DNA of 64,000 nt from Gracilibacillus boraciitolerans JCM 21714 (GCF_000521485.1 NZ_BAVS01000003.1:62001-126000); one strand, 5' to 3'; numbered from the stretch's first letter, positions 50,951 to 61,219 are shown. Numbers and translations are program-made. The notes: generated by a model not told the origin, from the sequence alone.

Positions 50951-51057
50951 TTCGCTGTTTATTTGCTCTACATTTGTTATAATCAGTATTATTTTGAACT
51001 TTTTAAAAGGATGATACCTATAAATCAAGATAGGAAGGTCCAATTTCTTTTGCTTTA

Positions 51058-51562
51058 TTATGATCGTTGTGAAGCAGGCTGTCGCATGATAGAAGTGTTC
51101 TTTACTCTCGATAAGATTAATAATCCGATTATAGCTCCTGCCACACTGCTGATAAGAAAACCAGGCAAGAATGCAAGTGCACCAACAGAAGTGCCCATTA
51201 ACAGTTTGGCATATGGAACCGATAATAGTGCACCAATAATCCCCCCCGTGCCAATTATTTCCCCCAACACCAGCAAACACCATCTTCTTTGTCCACCGAT
51301 ATAAATATCCTGCTAGAAGTGCACCAATCATCCGCCTGGAAAAGCTAGCAATGTACCTAACCCCAATAAATTACGTAATAAGCCAATTATAAATGCAATG
51401 ATAACTGCAGGAATAGGACCAATGTGACAGCGGCCATTACATTTACGGCATGTTGGACTGGATAGCTTTCGCGATACCAGTTGGGAACCATAAAAATTGT
51501 GAACCAAGTGTTCCAATTGCAATAAAAACAGCCATAGTGGTTAATAATAGTGTGCGATTCAA
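51058..51562 (-). CDS. thiW: ThiW, thiazole/thiamin-precursor ECF transporter S component (several frameshifts)
   Basis: About 168 residues when joined. In order: MNRTLLLTTMAVFIAIGTLG, YPVQHAVNVMAAVTL, GPIPAVIIAFIIGLLRN followed by LLGLGTLLAFPGG, MIGALLAGYLYRWTKK, GEIIGTG.IIGALLSVPYAKLL. Start TTG 51562 has AAGGAGGG six bases upstream. Single bases are missing near 51468, shortly after, and near 51330. One extra G lies in the run at 51262-51266, and the C7 at 51241-51247 is in frame. ThiW is the membrane substrate-binding unit for a thiamin precursor, and the TPP riboswitch upstream supports this. With so many breaks it may be a true pseudogene. Confidence 0.8.
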
Positions 51563-51607
51563 CTTTTTCCCTCCTTATTAGTTAGTGTAATCATGACCTG
51601 AAGGAAA

Positions 51608-51645
51608 AATAAAAGCCAGATCCTCCAAAAAAAGGACCTGGCTAT
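51608..51645 (-). terminator. Expression-platform terminator of the TPP riboswitch
   Basis: Stem AGCCAGGTCC / GGATCTGGCT with a T-rich loop, then TTTATTTTT on the minus strand, between the aptamer and thiW. It would form when TPP is bound. Confidence 0.75.
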
Positions 51646-51654
51646 ACCATCTAA

Positions 51655-51775
51655 ATTAGTTTAGCTACTTCCCTCCGCTGGTATCAGCCAGATCAGGTCC
51701 TTAAGAGTTAAAAAGCTTTATCGCGCTTTTCTCTCAGCCTATACTGATAGGCACCCCCTAGTAGTGATTACACCT
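51655..51775 (-). ncRNA. TPP riboswitch (THI element)
   Basis: On the minus strand the aptamer blocks are complete and in order: GGGGTGCC, GGCTGAGA, GGACCTGATCTGG, GATACCAGCG, GGGAAG. This is the conserved thiamin-pyrophosphate aptamer. It lies 100-200 bases before thiW with a terminator between, so thiamin pyrophosphate should shut off thiW by attenuation. The 335-bp gap 51563-51897 holds only this and the next gene's promoter area. Confidence 0.95.
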
Positions 51776-51897
51776 ATGAACTTACAGAAAATTTTAACAA
51801 AAGGAAAGAAAAAGTCAAGAAGATATTTATTTTGAATTCAAGATAATATATCGTCTATAATAGTTTTAACAGCTTTTTATAATGGAGGAGGATATGC

Positions 51898-52869
51898 ATG
51901 ATTCTAAAAGGAATTCATCATGTTTCTGCAATCACAGCAAATGCCAAAAATAACTATGATTTTTATACAAATACATTAGGAATGCGCTTAGTTAAAAAAA
52001 CGGTGAACCAGGATGATCCAAGTATGTATCATTTATTTTACGCTGATGAACAGGGACGACCTGGAACAGACTTCACTTTTTTTGAAATAGTAAGAGCGGG
52101 AAACACGTATCAGGGTAATAACAGCATTTCCTTCACTTCTTTACGCGTCACAAGTGATCATGCTCTAAAATATTGGGAAAAACGATTGGATGAATATGAA
52201 GTTGTTCATCATGGCATAACCGAAACGTTCCATCGTAAAGTATTGCCTTTTCAAGATCATGAGGGTCAGCGTATCATGCTGGTATCGGATCAATCAAATG
52301 AAGGAGTTGCGGCAGGTCTTCCATGGAGCGAAAGCCCAGTACCACAGGAATATGGCATAACTGGTTTAGGACCAGTAAGATTAACCGTGCCCGAGTTAGC
52401 ACCAACAGAACGCATTTTAGTTGATGTGTTGGGTTTTCGTTCAATTGGCAGCTACCCTGCTAATCAACAAGGACAACCAGACATTCAAGTATATCAAACG
52501 GGTGAAGGTGGAACGGGTGCTGAGGTTCACATTGAAGAACGCGACGATTTGGCAAAGGAACGTCCAGGACGAGGAAGTGTGCACCATGTAGCTTTTCGTG
52601 TTGCTGATACTGAGGAACTTGCAAAGTGGCGTGATAAAATTAACAAGGAAAGGCTAGCTAACTCAGGGTTAGTAGACCGTTATTACTTTCAATCTCTTTA
52701 TTTTCGTGAACCAAATGGAATTTTATTTGAACTAGCAACAGATGGACCAGGGTTTATTACAGATGAAGATGCAGATCATCTTGGTGAGAAGGTCGCATTG
52801 CCTCCATTTTTAGAAAACAGAAGAGAAGAAATCGAATTGAATTTAGTGCCTCTTCAGACAGATAAATAG
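51898..52869 (+). CDS. Ring-cleaving dioxygenase, MhqO/MhqA-like (vicinal oxygen chelate fold)
   Basis: 323 residues, two tandem glyoxalase/bleomycin-resistance modules. N-terminal GIHHVSAITANAKNNYDFYT and C-terminal GSVHHVAFRVADTEELAKWR supply His ligands; LYFREPNGILFELATDGPGF supplies the Glu. This is the group linked to hydroquinone and catechol detoxification in Bacillus, where it is regulated by MhqR; no regulator is adjacent here. GGAGGAGGATATGC precedes the ATG. The gene is intact. Confidence 0.88.
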   Translation: MILKGIHHVSAITANAKNNYDFYTNTLGMRLVKKTVNQDDPSMYHLFYADEQGRPGTDFTFFEIVRAGNTYQGNNSISFTSLRVTSDHALKYWEKRLDEYEVVHHGITETFHRKVLPFQDHEGQRIMLVSDQSNEGVAAGLPWSESPVPQEYGITGLGPVRLTVPELAPTERILVDVLGFRSIGSYPANQQGQPDIQVYQTGEGGTGAEVHIEERDDLAKERPGRGSVHHVAFRVADTEELAKWRDKINKERLANSGLVDRYYFQSLYFREPNGILFELATDGPGFITDEDADHLGEKVALPPFLENRREEIELNLVPLQTDK

Positions 52870-52962
52870 CAATCCCCCCTGCAAGCATACTAATTAATGG
52901 TGACCGGATAATTATCTGTGCTATACTAGGTTCGGTTAGTATGGAGAGGGGGGGAAATTATA

Positions 52963-53820
52963 ATGATTTTTTTACCTAAAGCAATTTGTTTAGATATGGA
53001 CGGTACCCTATTAAACAATCAAAATCGATTAACGGAACAAACAGTGGATAAAATACAAGAGATAAGAAAAATGGGCATTCGGGCATTTATTGTCACTGGT
53101 CGTTCTTATAATGAAATATTTGATACCGCACCAAAAGATTTAGATTTAGATGGATTTGTTAGTTCCAATGGTATGATTACCTATGTCGATAATCAAAAAA
53201 TATTAGAGCATTATTTACCAACAGATCTTGTGCAAAAAGTAATTTTGTCTGCCAGAAATCATGCTATTTATTATGAGGTACACCCAAATGATGGTGAGAG
53301 ACTCGCATTGAAACAAGACCAAACCTATATGAATGACATGATAAACGGAGATAAACCTGATACAGTTGCGACAAGTGAGTGGTTAGAAAGAAAAGCGGCA
53401 GTCGCAGATGATATAGCGTGGACTGAGAAATTACCAAATCAAAAATACTCCAAAATGTATTGTTTTCATATTGATCCTGAAGTGATGAAGGATTGGATTG
53501 GTGACTTAGAAGAAATGAAAAAGGAAACAGACTTTACAACGTCTTCATCTTCCAGAAATAATGTGGAAATCATGGTGGAGAATGTTAATAAATCAACCGG
53601 TATTCAGGCTTTACTAAATCATTTTGATATTAAACCGGAAGAAACCATGGCAATTGGTGACAGCAATAATGACATTCCAATGATGCAATATGTGGGTTAC
53701 CCGGTAGCAATGAAAAATGCCACACCGCAAATTAAGGCATTAGTGAAAGATGAGACAGAATATACAAACGATAAACAAGGCGTATATCACTATTTGAATC
53801 AATTCTTTCAACACAAGTAA
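52963..53820 (+). CDS. HAD-superfamily Cof-type sugar phosphatase
   Basis: 285 residues, HAD IIB (Cof) subfamily. Motif I is CLDMDGTLLN with the nucleophile Asp, motif II VTGRSYNE, motif III Lys in VNKSTGIQALLNHF, motif IV IGDSNNDIPMM, with the cap domain between residues about 85 and 200. It dephosphorylates sugar or flavin phosphates; the substrate is unknown. The ribosome site contains a G7 run (52947-52953) that may be overlong. Confidence 0.88.
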   Translation: MIFLPKAICLDMDGTLLNNQNRLTEQTVDKIQEIRKMGIRAFIVTGRSYNEIFDTAPKDLDLDGFVSSNGMITYVDNQKILEHYLPTDLVQKVILSARNHAIYYEVHPNDGERLALKQDQTYMNDMINGDKPDTVATSEWLERKAAVADDIAWTEKLPNQKYSKMYCFHIDPEVMKDWIGDLEEMKKETDFTTSSSSRNNVEIMVENVNKSTGIQALLNHFDIKPEETMAIGDSNNDIPMMQYVGYPVAMKNATPQIKALVKDETEYTNDKQGVYHYLNQFFQHK

Positions 53821-53840
53821 ATTTTTACTTGTGTTTTTAT
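53811..53840 (+). terminator. Terminator overlapping the HAD gene stop
   Basis: Stem ACACAAGTAA / TTACTTGTGT followed by TTTTAT; the 5' arm includes the last codons. Confidence 0.75.
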
Positions 53841-53932
53841 TTATGTATGTTTTTATCTGTGTTAAAATAAAAAAAACATACAAATAAAGGTAAAACAAAA
53901 TTGAATTTGTTTTCATGATAGGAGGAAACAGT

Positions 53933-54248
53933 ATGTCACGTTATATGTTTATTATGGAATGTAAAGAGGGGGTCAGAACAGGAATACAAAAAAAGGCACC
54001 AGGCAGTTGATCAAGAATTATTATCTGCTTTAACAGAAGTTGGTGTGAGCAATTACAGTATTTTTATGGATGGGACCAAGCTATATGCCTATATGGAAGT
54101 GGATGATTATCACCGAGCGATGAAAGAATTGGAGACCAATCCAGCCAATCGTAAATGGCAAGCGTTTATGAGCGATATTTTGGCCATGGATGATAAGGGT
54201 GATCCAAAAATGTATCTGATTGATGAAGAGGTATTCCATTTAGAGTAG
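53933..54248 (+). CDS. rhaM: L-rhamnose mutarotase (frameshifted)
   Basis: Interconverts alpha and beta anomers of L-rhamnose. About 104 residues with the family layout MSRYMFIMECKEG, EYKKRHQAVDQELLSALTEV with the catalytic His, VSNYSIFMDGTKLYAYMEVDD, NRKWQAFMSDI, and the C-terminal EVFHLE. The frame breaks at the G5 run 53968-53972; four G join KEG to SEQEYKKRH. GGAGGAAACAGT precedes the ATG at 53933. Other rhamnose genes (rhaA, rhaB, rhaD or rhaEW) are not in the window. Confidence 0.88.
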
Positions 54249-54326
54249 CAAAACTTGAATTTTTAGCGCTATTTCCATATAGTCAGTAATAGAAACGTTT
54301 TGAAGAAGAGAAGGCAGGAGAATTGT

Positions 54327-55097
54327 ATGTTAGTTGCAGAAAGGCATCAACGTATTGTAGAAGTCGTCAATCAGAAGAAAAGTATTCGTGTGTCCGAACT
54401 TGCACGACTTTTTTCTGTAACAGATGAAACAATCCGTCGTGATTTAGAAAAATTAGAAAAGGAAAAAAAGTTAGCCAGAAGTCATGGTGGAGCGGTTAGT
54501 ATTGAGTCATACCATGATGGACCTGAGATCCCTTTCCAGGAACGAGAAGTCATGTACGTGGAAGAGAAAAAGGAGATCGCACAGGAAGCTGTGAAACATA
54601 TTGTCGAGGCTGATAAAATTTTGTTAGATGCAAGTACAACGGCATGGTATGTTGCGAAGAATTTACCTAATATTCCAATCACTGTATTAACCAATTCGGT
54701 GAACGTTGCTTTAGAATTAAGTAAAAAGAACCGGATTACCGTGATCTCGATTGGCGGAACATTACTTGCCCGTTCGCTTTCTTTTGTAGGTCCTTTAGCA
54801 GAGCGTTCGCTTGATTTATATCATGTAAATAAGGCGTTTCTTTCCTGTAAAGGAATCCATTTCAAGAACGGCATTAGTGAGTCAAATGAACAACAGGCCA
54901 GAGTCAAACAAAAGATGATTGAGATGGCTGATACTACCTATATCCTGGCAGATCGTCATAAATTCCATTTGCAAGCCTTTGCATATGTGACTCCGCTAGC
55001 CAATGTGGAACGTATTATTACGGACAGTAATGTAGCTGACCATGATGTAAATGAGTTACAAGAAATAGGATTAGAAGTAATTAAAGCACTGCGTTAA
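54327..55097 (+). CDS. DeoR-family transcriptional repressor
   Basis: About 256 residues. The N-terminal DeoR HTH (AERHQRIVEVVNQKKSIRVS, LARLFSVTDETIRRDLEKLE) is followed by the DeoRC sugar-phosphate sensor (DKILLDASTTAWYVAKNLP, TVLTNSVNVALEL, GISESNEQQARVKQKMIE, TYILADRHKF). It lies directly behind rhaM, so it may respond to a rhamnose-derived phosphate, like RhaR of bacilli (inference). AGGCAGGAGAATTGT selects ATG 54327. Intact. Confidence 0.85.
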   Translation: MLVAERHQRIVEVVNQKKSIRVSELARLFSVTDETIRRDLEKLEKEKKLARSHGGAVSIESYHDGPEIPFQEREVMYVEEKKEIAQEAVKHIVEADKILLDASTTAWYVAKNLPNIPITVLTNSVNVALELSKKNRITVISIGGTLLARSLSFVGPLAERSLDLYHVNKAFLSCKGIHFKNGISESNEQQARVKQKMIEMADTTYILADRHKFHLQAFAYVTPLANVERIITDSNVADHDVNELQEIGLEVIKALR

Positions 55098-55122
55098 ACT
55101 TTCTTAACGTAGTGCTTTTTTA
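55085..55122 (+). terminator. Terminator after the deoR-family gene
   Basis: Stem AGCACTGCGTTAA / TTAACGTAGTGCT with TTTTTT behind it; the 5' arm includes the stop codon. Confidence 0.8.
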
Positions 55123-55344
55123 TGTAACTCAATACAGGAATAGAATCTTTGTAATGATTACATACCTTCAAAAGCATTTTCAAAATTCTAACGAAAAATT
55201 ACTCTCTTGGACTAAGAGAATTATAGCCATACTAGGTTTATTTTACTATGCTTACAGTTTCCTGATTGACTTTTTCATAGTATAATAAAAGTATAACTTA
55301 GGATACTGGATAAACAAAGTTTGGAAAATGACGGAGTGTTGTAG

Positions 55345-57078
55345 ATGTTCACCTATTTTAAAAAATGGAATACCTTGAGAAACCAATTACTTGTCGTTTA
55401 TCTGATCGTCATGTTTACTGTGTTATTTATTGTAAGCACCATCACCTATATATTAGTAGAGGATTTACTTCAGGATAATGCTGAAGAACAAATTAAACAG
55501 ACTGTATTAGAATCCTCAGGGCGCTATGATTCCTTATTTGAACAATTAAATATGGTAACCAAACAAATAATAACAAATGAGGATGTGCAAGAAGTCTTAC
55601 TTAAAGAATCTCAAGGAAAAATGACATCCTTTAATGGTAGACAATCGTTAATAAATACAACTAACTTAATTCAGGCAAATGCAGATGGTATTTACTCATT
55701 TGAAATTTATAACAATGAATATCAACGAATTATTCCGATCGATTCTACCTTGTTGTTAGACCGGATCGATCCACGCTGGATTATCCGGGCAAATGAAGAA
55801 GGTGGTCGTCTCATTTGGTTAGGAGTAGATCCACTCGATCAAAATTATTTTCTGGTGGGGGGCGGCAGATTAATTTAATCAATAAGAATTTTAGTCATGG
55901 CGGATATATCATGACCCAAGTGAATCGTAATTATTTTCAATTAAACCCTAATCAGCAAGAGGATGAAACAAACGAATTTACGATTTTAGTAGATAGTCAG
56001 AATGAAGAAATTGTCAGTAATTATCATGGGGGAAGACTTGGCTAAAATTTTAAAGACAGACTCAGAAATAATAATTATTAATCAGCAAGAATATATGATT
56101 GTAAAAGAAACATCTGATTTAACAGGATGGACTATGTATATATTATCTCCAGTCAATCAACTGACAGCAGGGATATCTACTGTGCAATCTGGTATTGCAA
56201 TTGCCGGGATTATTGGACTGGTCATATTTTTTATATGTTCTCTCTTCTTATCGACGTTTATAACGAAACCAATAACCAGATTAACGAAAACAATGAGAAA
56301 AGCAGGAGAAGGAGTATTGGCTCATAATCCTGTCGTGAATTCTACAAATGAAATTAATGAATTGAACCAAACCTATAATCAGCTTGCAGCAGAAACTAAT
56401 TATTTAGTTCAAATGGTGTATGAAAAAGAAATTATAAAAAACAGGACGGAATTAAAGGCACTGCAAGCTCAAATTCATCCACACTTTCTTTTCAACACTT
56501 TAGATGCCTTGTACTGGTCATTAGATGAACGAGAGGAAGAAGACCTTGCAAACGTCGTATTGGCGATGTCGGAGTTATTCCGCTATACCATTACTAAAGA
56601 AAATCAAGATGAATGGGTAACGATAAAGGAAGAATTAGAGCATATTGATCGTTACATGAAAATTATGAGAATGCGCTTCGGTGATCGGCTAAATTGGGAG
56701 AAAGATGTTGACTTTGATTGGCTATATGTCAGAATGCCAAAACTAATGATTCAACCATTAGTAGAAAATGCTATTTTACATGGGGCAGGAAATGTTACGG
56801 GTCACTGTCATATCACAGTAAAAGTTGAAAAAGTTCAAGATGCAGATCGGCTAAAGATAACGGTCACAGATAATGGACCGGGAATGAGCAAGGAAAAAGT
56901 GTCAGAAGTGAAGGAACTCATGGAAGGTAATATTAGACAACACAAACATCATGGTTTAGCTTTGCAAAATGTTCAAAAACGCTTGAAGTTGTTTTATGAA
57001 ATGGAAACAAACGGAGATATTAACATTCTTAGCGAAGAGGGCAAAGGGACAAAGGTAAGCTTTGAAATTCCAGTATAA
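55345..57078 (+). CDS. YesM-like sensor histidine kinase (frameshifted twice)
   Basis: About 576 residues. A membrane helix (LLVVYLIVMFTVLFIVSTITYIL) is followed by an extracytoplasmic sensor of about 240 residues, a second helix (IAIAGIIGLVIFFICSLFLS), a HAMP-like segment, and a His_kinase domain with the phospho-acceptor in QIHPHFLFNTLDALYW. The ATPase domain has PLVENAILHG and VTDNGPGMS. The frame breaks at G6 55857-55862 (four needed: YFLVGRQINLINKNF) and G5 56028-56032 (four needed: NYHGEDLAKILKTD). It pairs with the next gene to control the adjoining sugar importer. Confidence 0.87.
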
Positions 57079-57092
57079 GAGGAGGTAGAACC

Positions 57093-57872
57093 ATGAATAA
57101 AAAGGTGATTCTTGTAGTGGATGATGAGCCTCGAAGTCGGCAAGGGATAAGAAAAACGATTGAGCGATTAGCATTTGATCAATATGAAGTTATTACAGCG
57201 GAAAATGCAGCAGAGGCATTAAATCGTATTGATAATGAGAAAGTACACGTACTCATTACGGACATTCGAATGCCTGAAGTTTCTGGATTGGAACTATTGA
57301 AACAATTAAAGGAAAAGGCGCAGGACCCAGTTGTGATCGTAATTTCTGCATACTCAGAATTTGAATATGCTCATGAAGCATTAGAGCTGGGAGTTGTTAA
57401 TTATTTACTTAAACCGATCGCCAAGGAAAAGCTAATGGATGCCATTGAAAAAGCAGTAGATATAGAGAAACAAAGGGAAAAAACAGGTATGTTTAATAAG
57501 ATTTTGGATGATAAATTAATAGAAATGCAGGAGTTAACTAAATATAACCGAGCGGTTCAGCAGGCAATAGAGTACATTGATATGCATTTCGAACAAGAGT
57601 TAACCTTAAAAGAAGTAGCAAATCAGGTCCATCTTAATCCAAGTTATTTAAGTGCTTTATTTAAAGAGGAACTGCAAATTACCTTTAGTGAATATGTAAC
57701 AAGAAAGAGAATACAAGAAGCGAAAAAATTATTACTTTCAACAGATTTAACAGTATCAGAAATAGCAGAAAAAAGTGGTTATCAAACTTCTAAATATTTT
57801 ATCAAACTATTTAAACAGTTTGAAAACACAACACCGAATGGATTTCGGAAACAAAATGTAAGCGATTCCTAA
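57093..57872 (+). CDS. YesN-like response regulator with AraC output domain
   Basis: 259 residues. The receiver domain has acidic pair D10-D11, phospho-acceptor D57 (LITDIRMPE) and KPIAKEKL. A short helical linker leads to an AraC HTH pair (LTLKEVANQVHLNPSYLSAL, TVSEIAEKSGYQTSKYFIKL). It lacks the long middle region of many YesN proteins, so it is on the compact side. It is 14 bases after the kinase and probably translated with it. It likely activates the downstream binding protein and permease genes. Confidence 0.9.
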   Translation: MNKKVILVVDDEPRSRQGIRKTIERLAFDQYEVITAENAAEALNRIDNEKVHVLITDIRMPEVSGLELLKQLKEKAQDPVVIVISAYSEFEYAHEALELGVVNYLLKPIAKEKLMDAIEKAVDIEKQREKTGMFNKILDDKLIEMQELTKYNRAVQQAIEYIDMHFEQELTLKEVANQVHLNPSYLSALFKEELQITFSEYVTRKRIQEAKKLLLSTDLTVSEIAEKSGYQTSKYFIKLFKQFENTTPNGFRKQNVSDS

Positions 57873-57977
57873 AAAAAGTGGTATTTTACCTAATCACTGT
57901 TACCTTACGGATTAATGCCCTCAGTGCTACACTTATAATTGTAATAAAAACTTATACTAAATAGGGGGTTTTCACAA

Positions 57978-59337
57978 ATGAAAGGTGCATGGTACAAAGT
58001 ATTATGTTCGTTCGCATTAGTATTATTATTCGCGCTTGCAGCATGTGGCGGAGATTCAGAGTCTGAACAAGAAGCAGGTGGAGAAAACACGGATGCAGAG
58101 TCCACTACTGAAGGAAATGAAAGCGATTCAGATGGAGAAGAAAAAACAATTGATTTTATGCATTTATGGCCGGAAGGAAGCTCCAAACAACATCATGATA
58201 TTGTTAATGGCATCATTGAGGAATTCGAAGCGGAAAATGAAAACGTAACCGTAGATGTAGAAATTTTAAGTAATGAACAGTATAAAGAAAAACTTAAAGT
58301 CTTATCAACTTCAAACGAATTACCTGATGTTGGCATGACTTGGGCAGCAGGCTTCTTGGAACCATATGTAAGCGGTAATATGTTTGCTTCCTTAGATGAC
58401 CTTTTAGAAGGTCCGCTTAACGATATGTTTGTACCTGGTACTGCGGAAGCATATGCACTTGATGGCACAACATATGGTTTACCATTAGAATTAAATATTA
58501 CACCACTTTATTATAATCAACGTATTTTTGAGGAAAATGGTTTGGAAGCACCAGAAACATTTGCTGAATTAAAAGAAGTTGTGCAAACATTGGTAGATAA
58601 TGGTGTCACACCAGTTGCTCTAGGTAATAAAGATCGCTGGACAGGTTCAATGTGGTATATGTACCTGGCAGATCGAATCGGTGGAGCAGAATTATTAAAT
58701 AATGCGATCCTTGGTGAAGCGAGCTTTGAAGATCCTGCTTTAGTAAAAGCAGCAGAAGAGGTGCAAAATTTAGTGGATACGGGAGCATTCTTAAATGGAT
58801 TTAATGGTTTAGGTAATGATGAAGCTAAAGGTTACTTCTTAAATGAACAAGCAGCAATGTATTTAATGGGATCTTGGGATTTACCAGAATTCACAACAAG
58901 TGAAGAAAATTCTCAAGAATTTAAGGATTCAATAGGCTATATAAAATTCCCAGCAGTGAAGGTGGAGAAGGTAACCGTGACAGCTTTGTTGGCGGTCCTG
59001 GTGTAGGTCTCTTTGTTGCAGAAAATTCTGATGTAAAAGCAGAAGCGAAAGAATTTGTTTCCTTCTTTGTACAAAAGTGGGGCGAACAATCTGTTGAAAA
59101 AGCTGGTGTTATCCCAGCAACTAAAGTGGATACAGAAAGTGTAGATTTACCACAAATGTATGTAGATGTATTAAATGACTTAAACGAGGCATCTAATATC
59201 ACATTGTATGCAGATGTACAGTTAAGCGCTGCTGCAGCTGAAACACACTTGGATATGATCCAGGCATTGTTCGGTGAAGCAGTAACACCTGAAGAATTTG
59301 CGCAAATCATGAAGAAGCTATATCTTCAGAAGAATAA
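57978..59337 (+). CDS. CUT1 sugar-binding lipoprotein (frameshifted twice)
   Basis: About 453 residues. The signal peptide ends in the lipobox LAAC, followed by an acidic Ser/Glu/Asp linker and a family 1 solute-binding domain (IDFMHLWPEGSSKQHHDIVN, DVGMTWAAGFLEPYVSG, GLPLELNITPLYYNQRIFEE, NKDRWTGSMWYMYLADRIGG). One G is missing near 58958 (restored: FPAVEGGEGNRDSFVGGPGV). One A is missing near 59313 (restored: QIMKEAISSEE and a stop at 59335-59337). It lies behind the YesMN-like pair. The substrate is unknown; rhaM upstream hints at rhamnose-containing oligosaccharides. Confidence 0.85.
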
Positions 59338-59349
59338 ATAAAAAGGTGC

Positions 59350-59384
59350 AAAAGGACATATTTCAAGAATGAATATGTCCTTTT
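59350..59384 (+). terminator. Terminator/attenuator after the binding-protein gene
   Basis: Stem AAAGGACATATT / AATATGTCCTTT with TTCC behind it. It probably reduces read-through into the permeases. Confidence 0.75.
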
Positions 59385-59451
59385 CCTTCCTTAAATATAA
59401 ATATATTTAGAAAACCAAAAAGGGATATTTCGACACAAAGGAGCAATAACG

Positions 59452-60330
59452 ATGAACAGAGTAATGTCAAATAAGGTAGTCATTGCTTTATACGTTCTAC
59501 CCGCTCTCATTTTAACCTTGAGTGTTATCTATGGTCCAATGGTGATTACAGGGTATTATGGGCTGATGGAATGGAACGGTATTGGCGAAATGACATTTAT
59601 AGGATTGGATAACTATAAAGAATTAATTCAGGATAGTAATTTTTGGGAGAGTGCTTGGCATTCTTTCCTGTTAGCGATATTTTCAACATTAAGTTTAGCT
59701 GGATATCTTGTTGTGTCCTTAATATTAGCAGGTAAGATAAAAGGTTCCAATATATTGAGGAAAATTTACTTAATTCCTATGCTTTTATCATCTGTTGCGA
59801 TTGCGCAACTATGGGTAAAAATATATGATCCGAACAATGGATTGTTAAACAGCTTTTTAAAAGCTATTGGAATGGAGCAGCCACCCGTTTGGTTAGCAGA
59901 CACCGATTTAGTTTTATATGCAATTTTTGTTGCGATACTTTGGCAATATGCAGGGTTTTATATCATTATTTATTATGCTGCGCTCAAAGGAGTTCCCGAA
60001 GAATTAATTGAAGCGGCACGTATTGACGGTGCTAGCCCTATTCAAATTGCTTATAAAATTAAGGTTCCATTAATTTCTGGTGTAATTAAAGTTACGATTG
60101 TTTTAGCAATTGTTGGATCACTAAAATATTTTGATTTAATTTATGTTATGACTGGTGGAGGGCCAAATGGTGCTAGTGAAGTTATTGCATCATATATGTA
60201 CAAAAAAGCATTTGATACTTTTGATTTCGGTTATGGCAGTGCAATTGCCTTTTTCCTATTAATCATAACATTGATTGTGACATGGATTACCCGTAAACTC
60301 ACTACATCTAAAGATGAACTTCAATATTAG
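59452..60330 (+). CDS. CUT1 sugar ABC permease, MalF type
   Basis: 292 residues, intact, six membrane segments (VVIALYVLPALILTLSVIYG first). The EAA loop is IEAARIDGASPIQIAYKIKVP. The typical FDLIYVMTGGGPNGASEVIASYMYKKAF is present in parts. AAAGGAGCAATAACG precedes the ATG. It partners the binding protein upstream and the permease downstream. Confidence 0.9.
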   Translation: MNRVMSNKVVIALYVLPALILTLSVIYGPMVITGYYGLMEWNGIGEMTFIGLDNYKELIQDSNFWESAWHSFLLAIFSTLSLAGYLVVSLILAGKIKGSNILRKIYLIPMLLSSVAIAQLWVKIYDPNNGLLNSFLKAIGMEQPPVWLADTDLVLYAIFVAILWQYAGFYIIIYYAALKGVPEELIEAARIDGASPIQIAYKIKVPLISGVIKVTIVLAIVGSLKYFDLIYVMTGGGPNGASEVIASYMYKKAFDTFDFGYGSAIAFFLLIITLIVTWITRKLTTSKDELQY

Positions 60331-60346
60331 GAAGGATGGAAGACAA

Positions 60347-61219
60347 ATGGCTCAGATTCAAAATGAGGCTGCGAATGAAAAGAGTGTATGGATAAGAATT
60401 GGAATGGTTTTTCTCTACATTTGTTTAATCATCGTAGCCCTTTTTCAAATATATCCGTTAGTATGGCTGGCAATGTTCTCCTTAAAAACAAATACAGAAG
60501 TGTTTGGTTTATCCCCCCCATTTTCTTTACCACAAGATCCACAGTGGGTAAATTACTTAAACGTGTGGGAAAATGGAAATATCAATATCTACTTTCTAAA
60601 TAGTGTATGGATAACAATTATATCTGTAGCATTAACCTTGTTATTTGCAAGTTTTGTTACCTTCGCAATAACTAGAATGAATTGGAAACTGAATAAATTG
60701 ACGTTAGGCTTGTTCATGGTAGGACTAATGGTGCCTATTCATTCTGCTTTGATTCCACTGTTCGCTTTTTTCTTGGAATTGAATATCATTAATCATCCAT
60801 TATCTTTAATTTTGGCCTATACGGCATTTAACTTACCGTTAACAATTATGATTTTATTAGGCTTTTATTATACGCTACCCAAGGAAGTTGAAGAAGCAGC
60901 AGTTGTGGATGGCTGCTCTGTACACCGGATTTTCTTCCAGATTACTCTTCCAATGACAACTCCAGTAATAGCAACAACAGCTATTATTAACATGATTTAC
61001 AATTGGAATGAGTTTGTTTTTGTTAATACGTTTATTAGCTCGGATAAGTGGAAAACGCTAACAGTAGGTATTCAGAACTTTATTGGTCAATATTCAACTG
61101 ACTGGGGGGGTGCAATTGGTGCTACATTAATGATCAGTATCATTCCAGTATTGATCGCATTCCTGGTCTTAAGTGATCGCATAGTTGAAGGTATTGCCGC
61201 AGGATCGGTGAAAGGCTAA
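60347..61219 (+). CDS. CUT1 sugar ABC permease, MalG type
   Basis: About 290 residues, six membrane segments. The EAA loop is EEAAVVDGCSVHRIFFQITLP, followed by YNWNEFVFVNTFISSDKWKT and IVEGIAAGSVKG. ATG 60347 (MAQIQNEAANEK) follows AGGAAGGATGGAAGACAA. C7 near 60520 and G7 near 61103 are in frame but probably carry an extra Pro and Gly (DWGGAIGATL for DWGAIGATL). No ATPase gene follows; the next 148 bases hold a repeat and a terminator. Confidence 0.9.
   Translation: MAQIQNEAANEKSVWIRIGMVFLYICLIIVALFQIYPLVWLAMFSLKTNTEVFGLSPPFSLPQDPQWVNYLNVWENGNINIYFLNSVWITIISVALTLLFASFVTFAITRMNWKLNKLTLGLFMVGLMVPIHSALIPLFAFFLELNIINHPLSLILAYTAFNLPLTIMILLGFYYTLPKEVEEAAVVDGCSVHRIFFQITLPMTTPVIATTAIINMIYNWNEFVFVNTFISSDKWKTLTVGIQNFIGQYSTDWGGAIGATLMISIIPVLIAFLVLSDRIVEGIAAGSVKG

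Noticed and set aside
50936-51304. Plus-strand reading of 122 codons after the ferredoxin
   Set aside because: It lies antisense to thiW and overlaps a repeat. The minus strand matches ThiW segment by segment and has a riboswitch in front.
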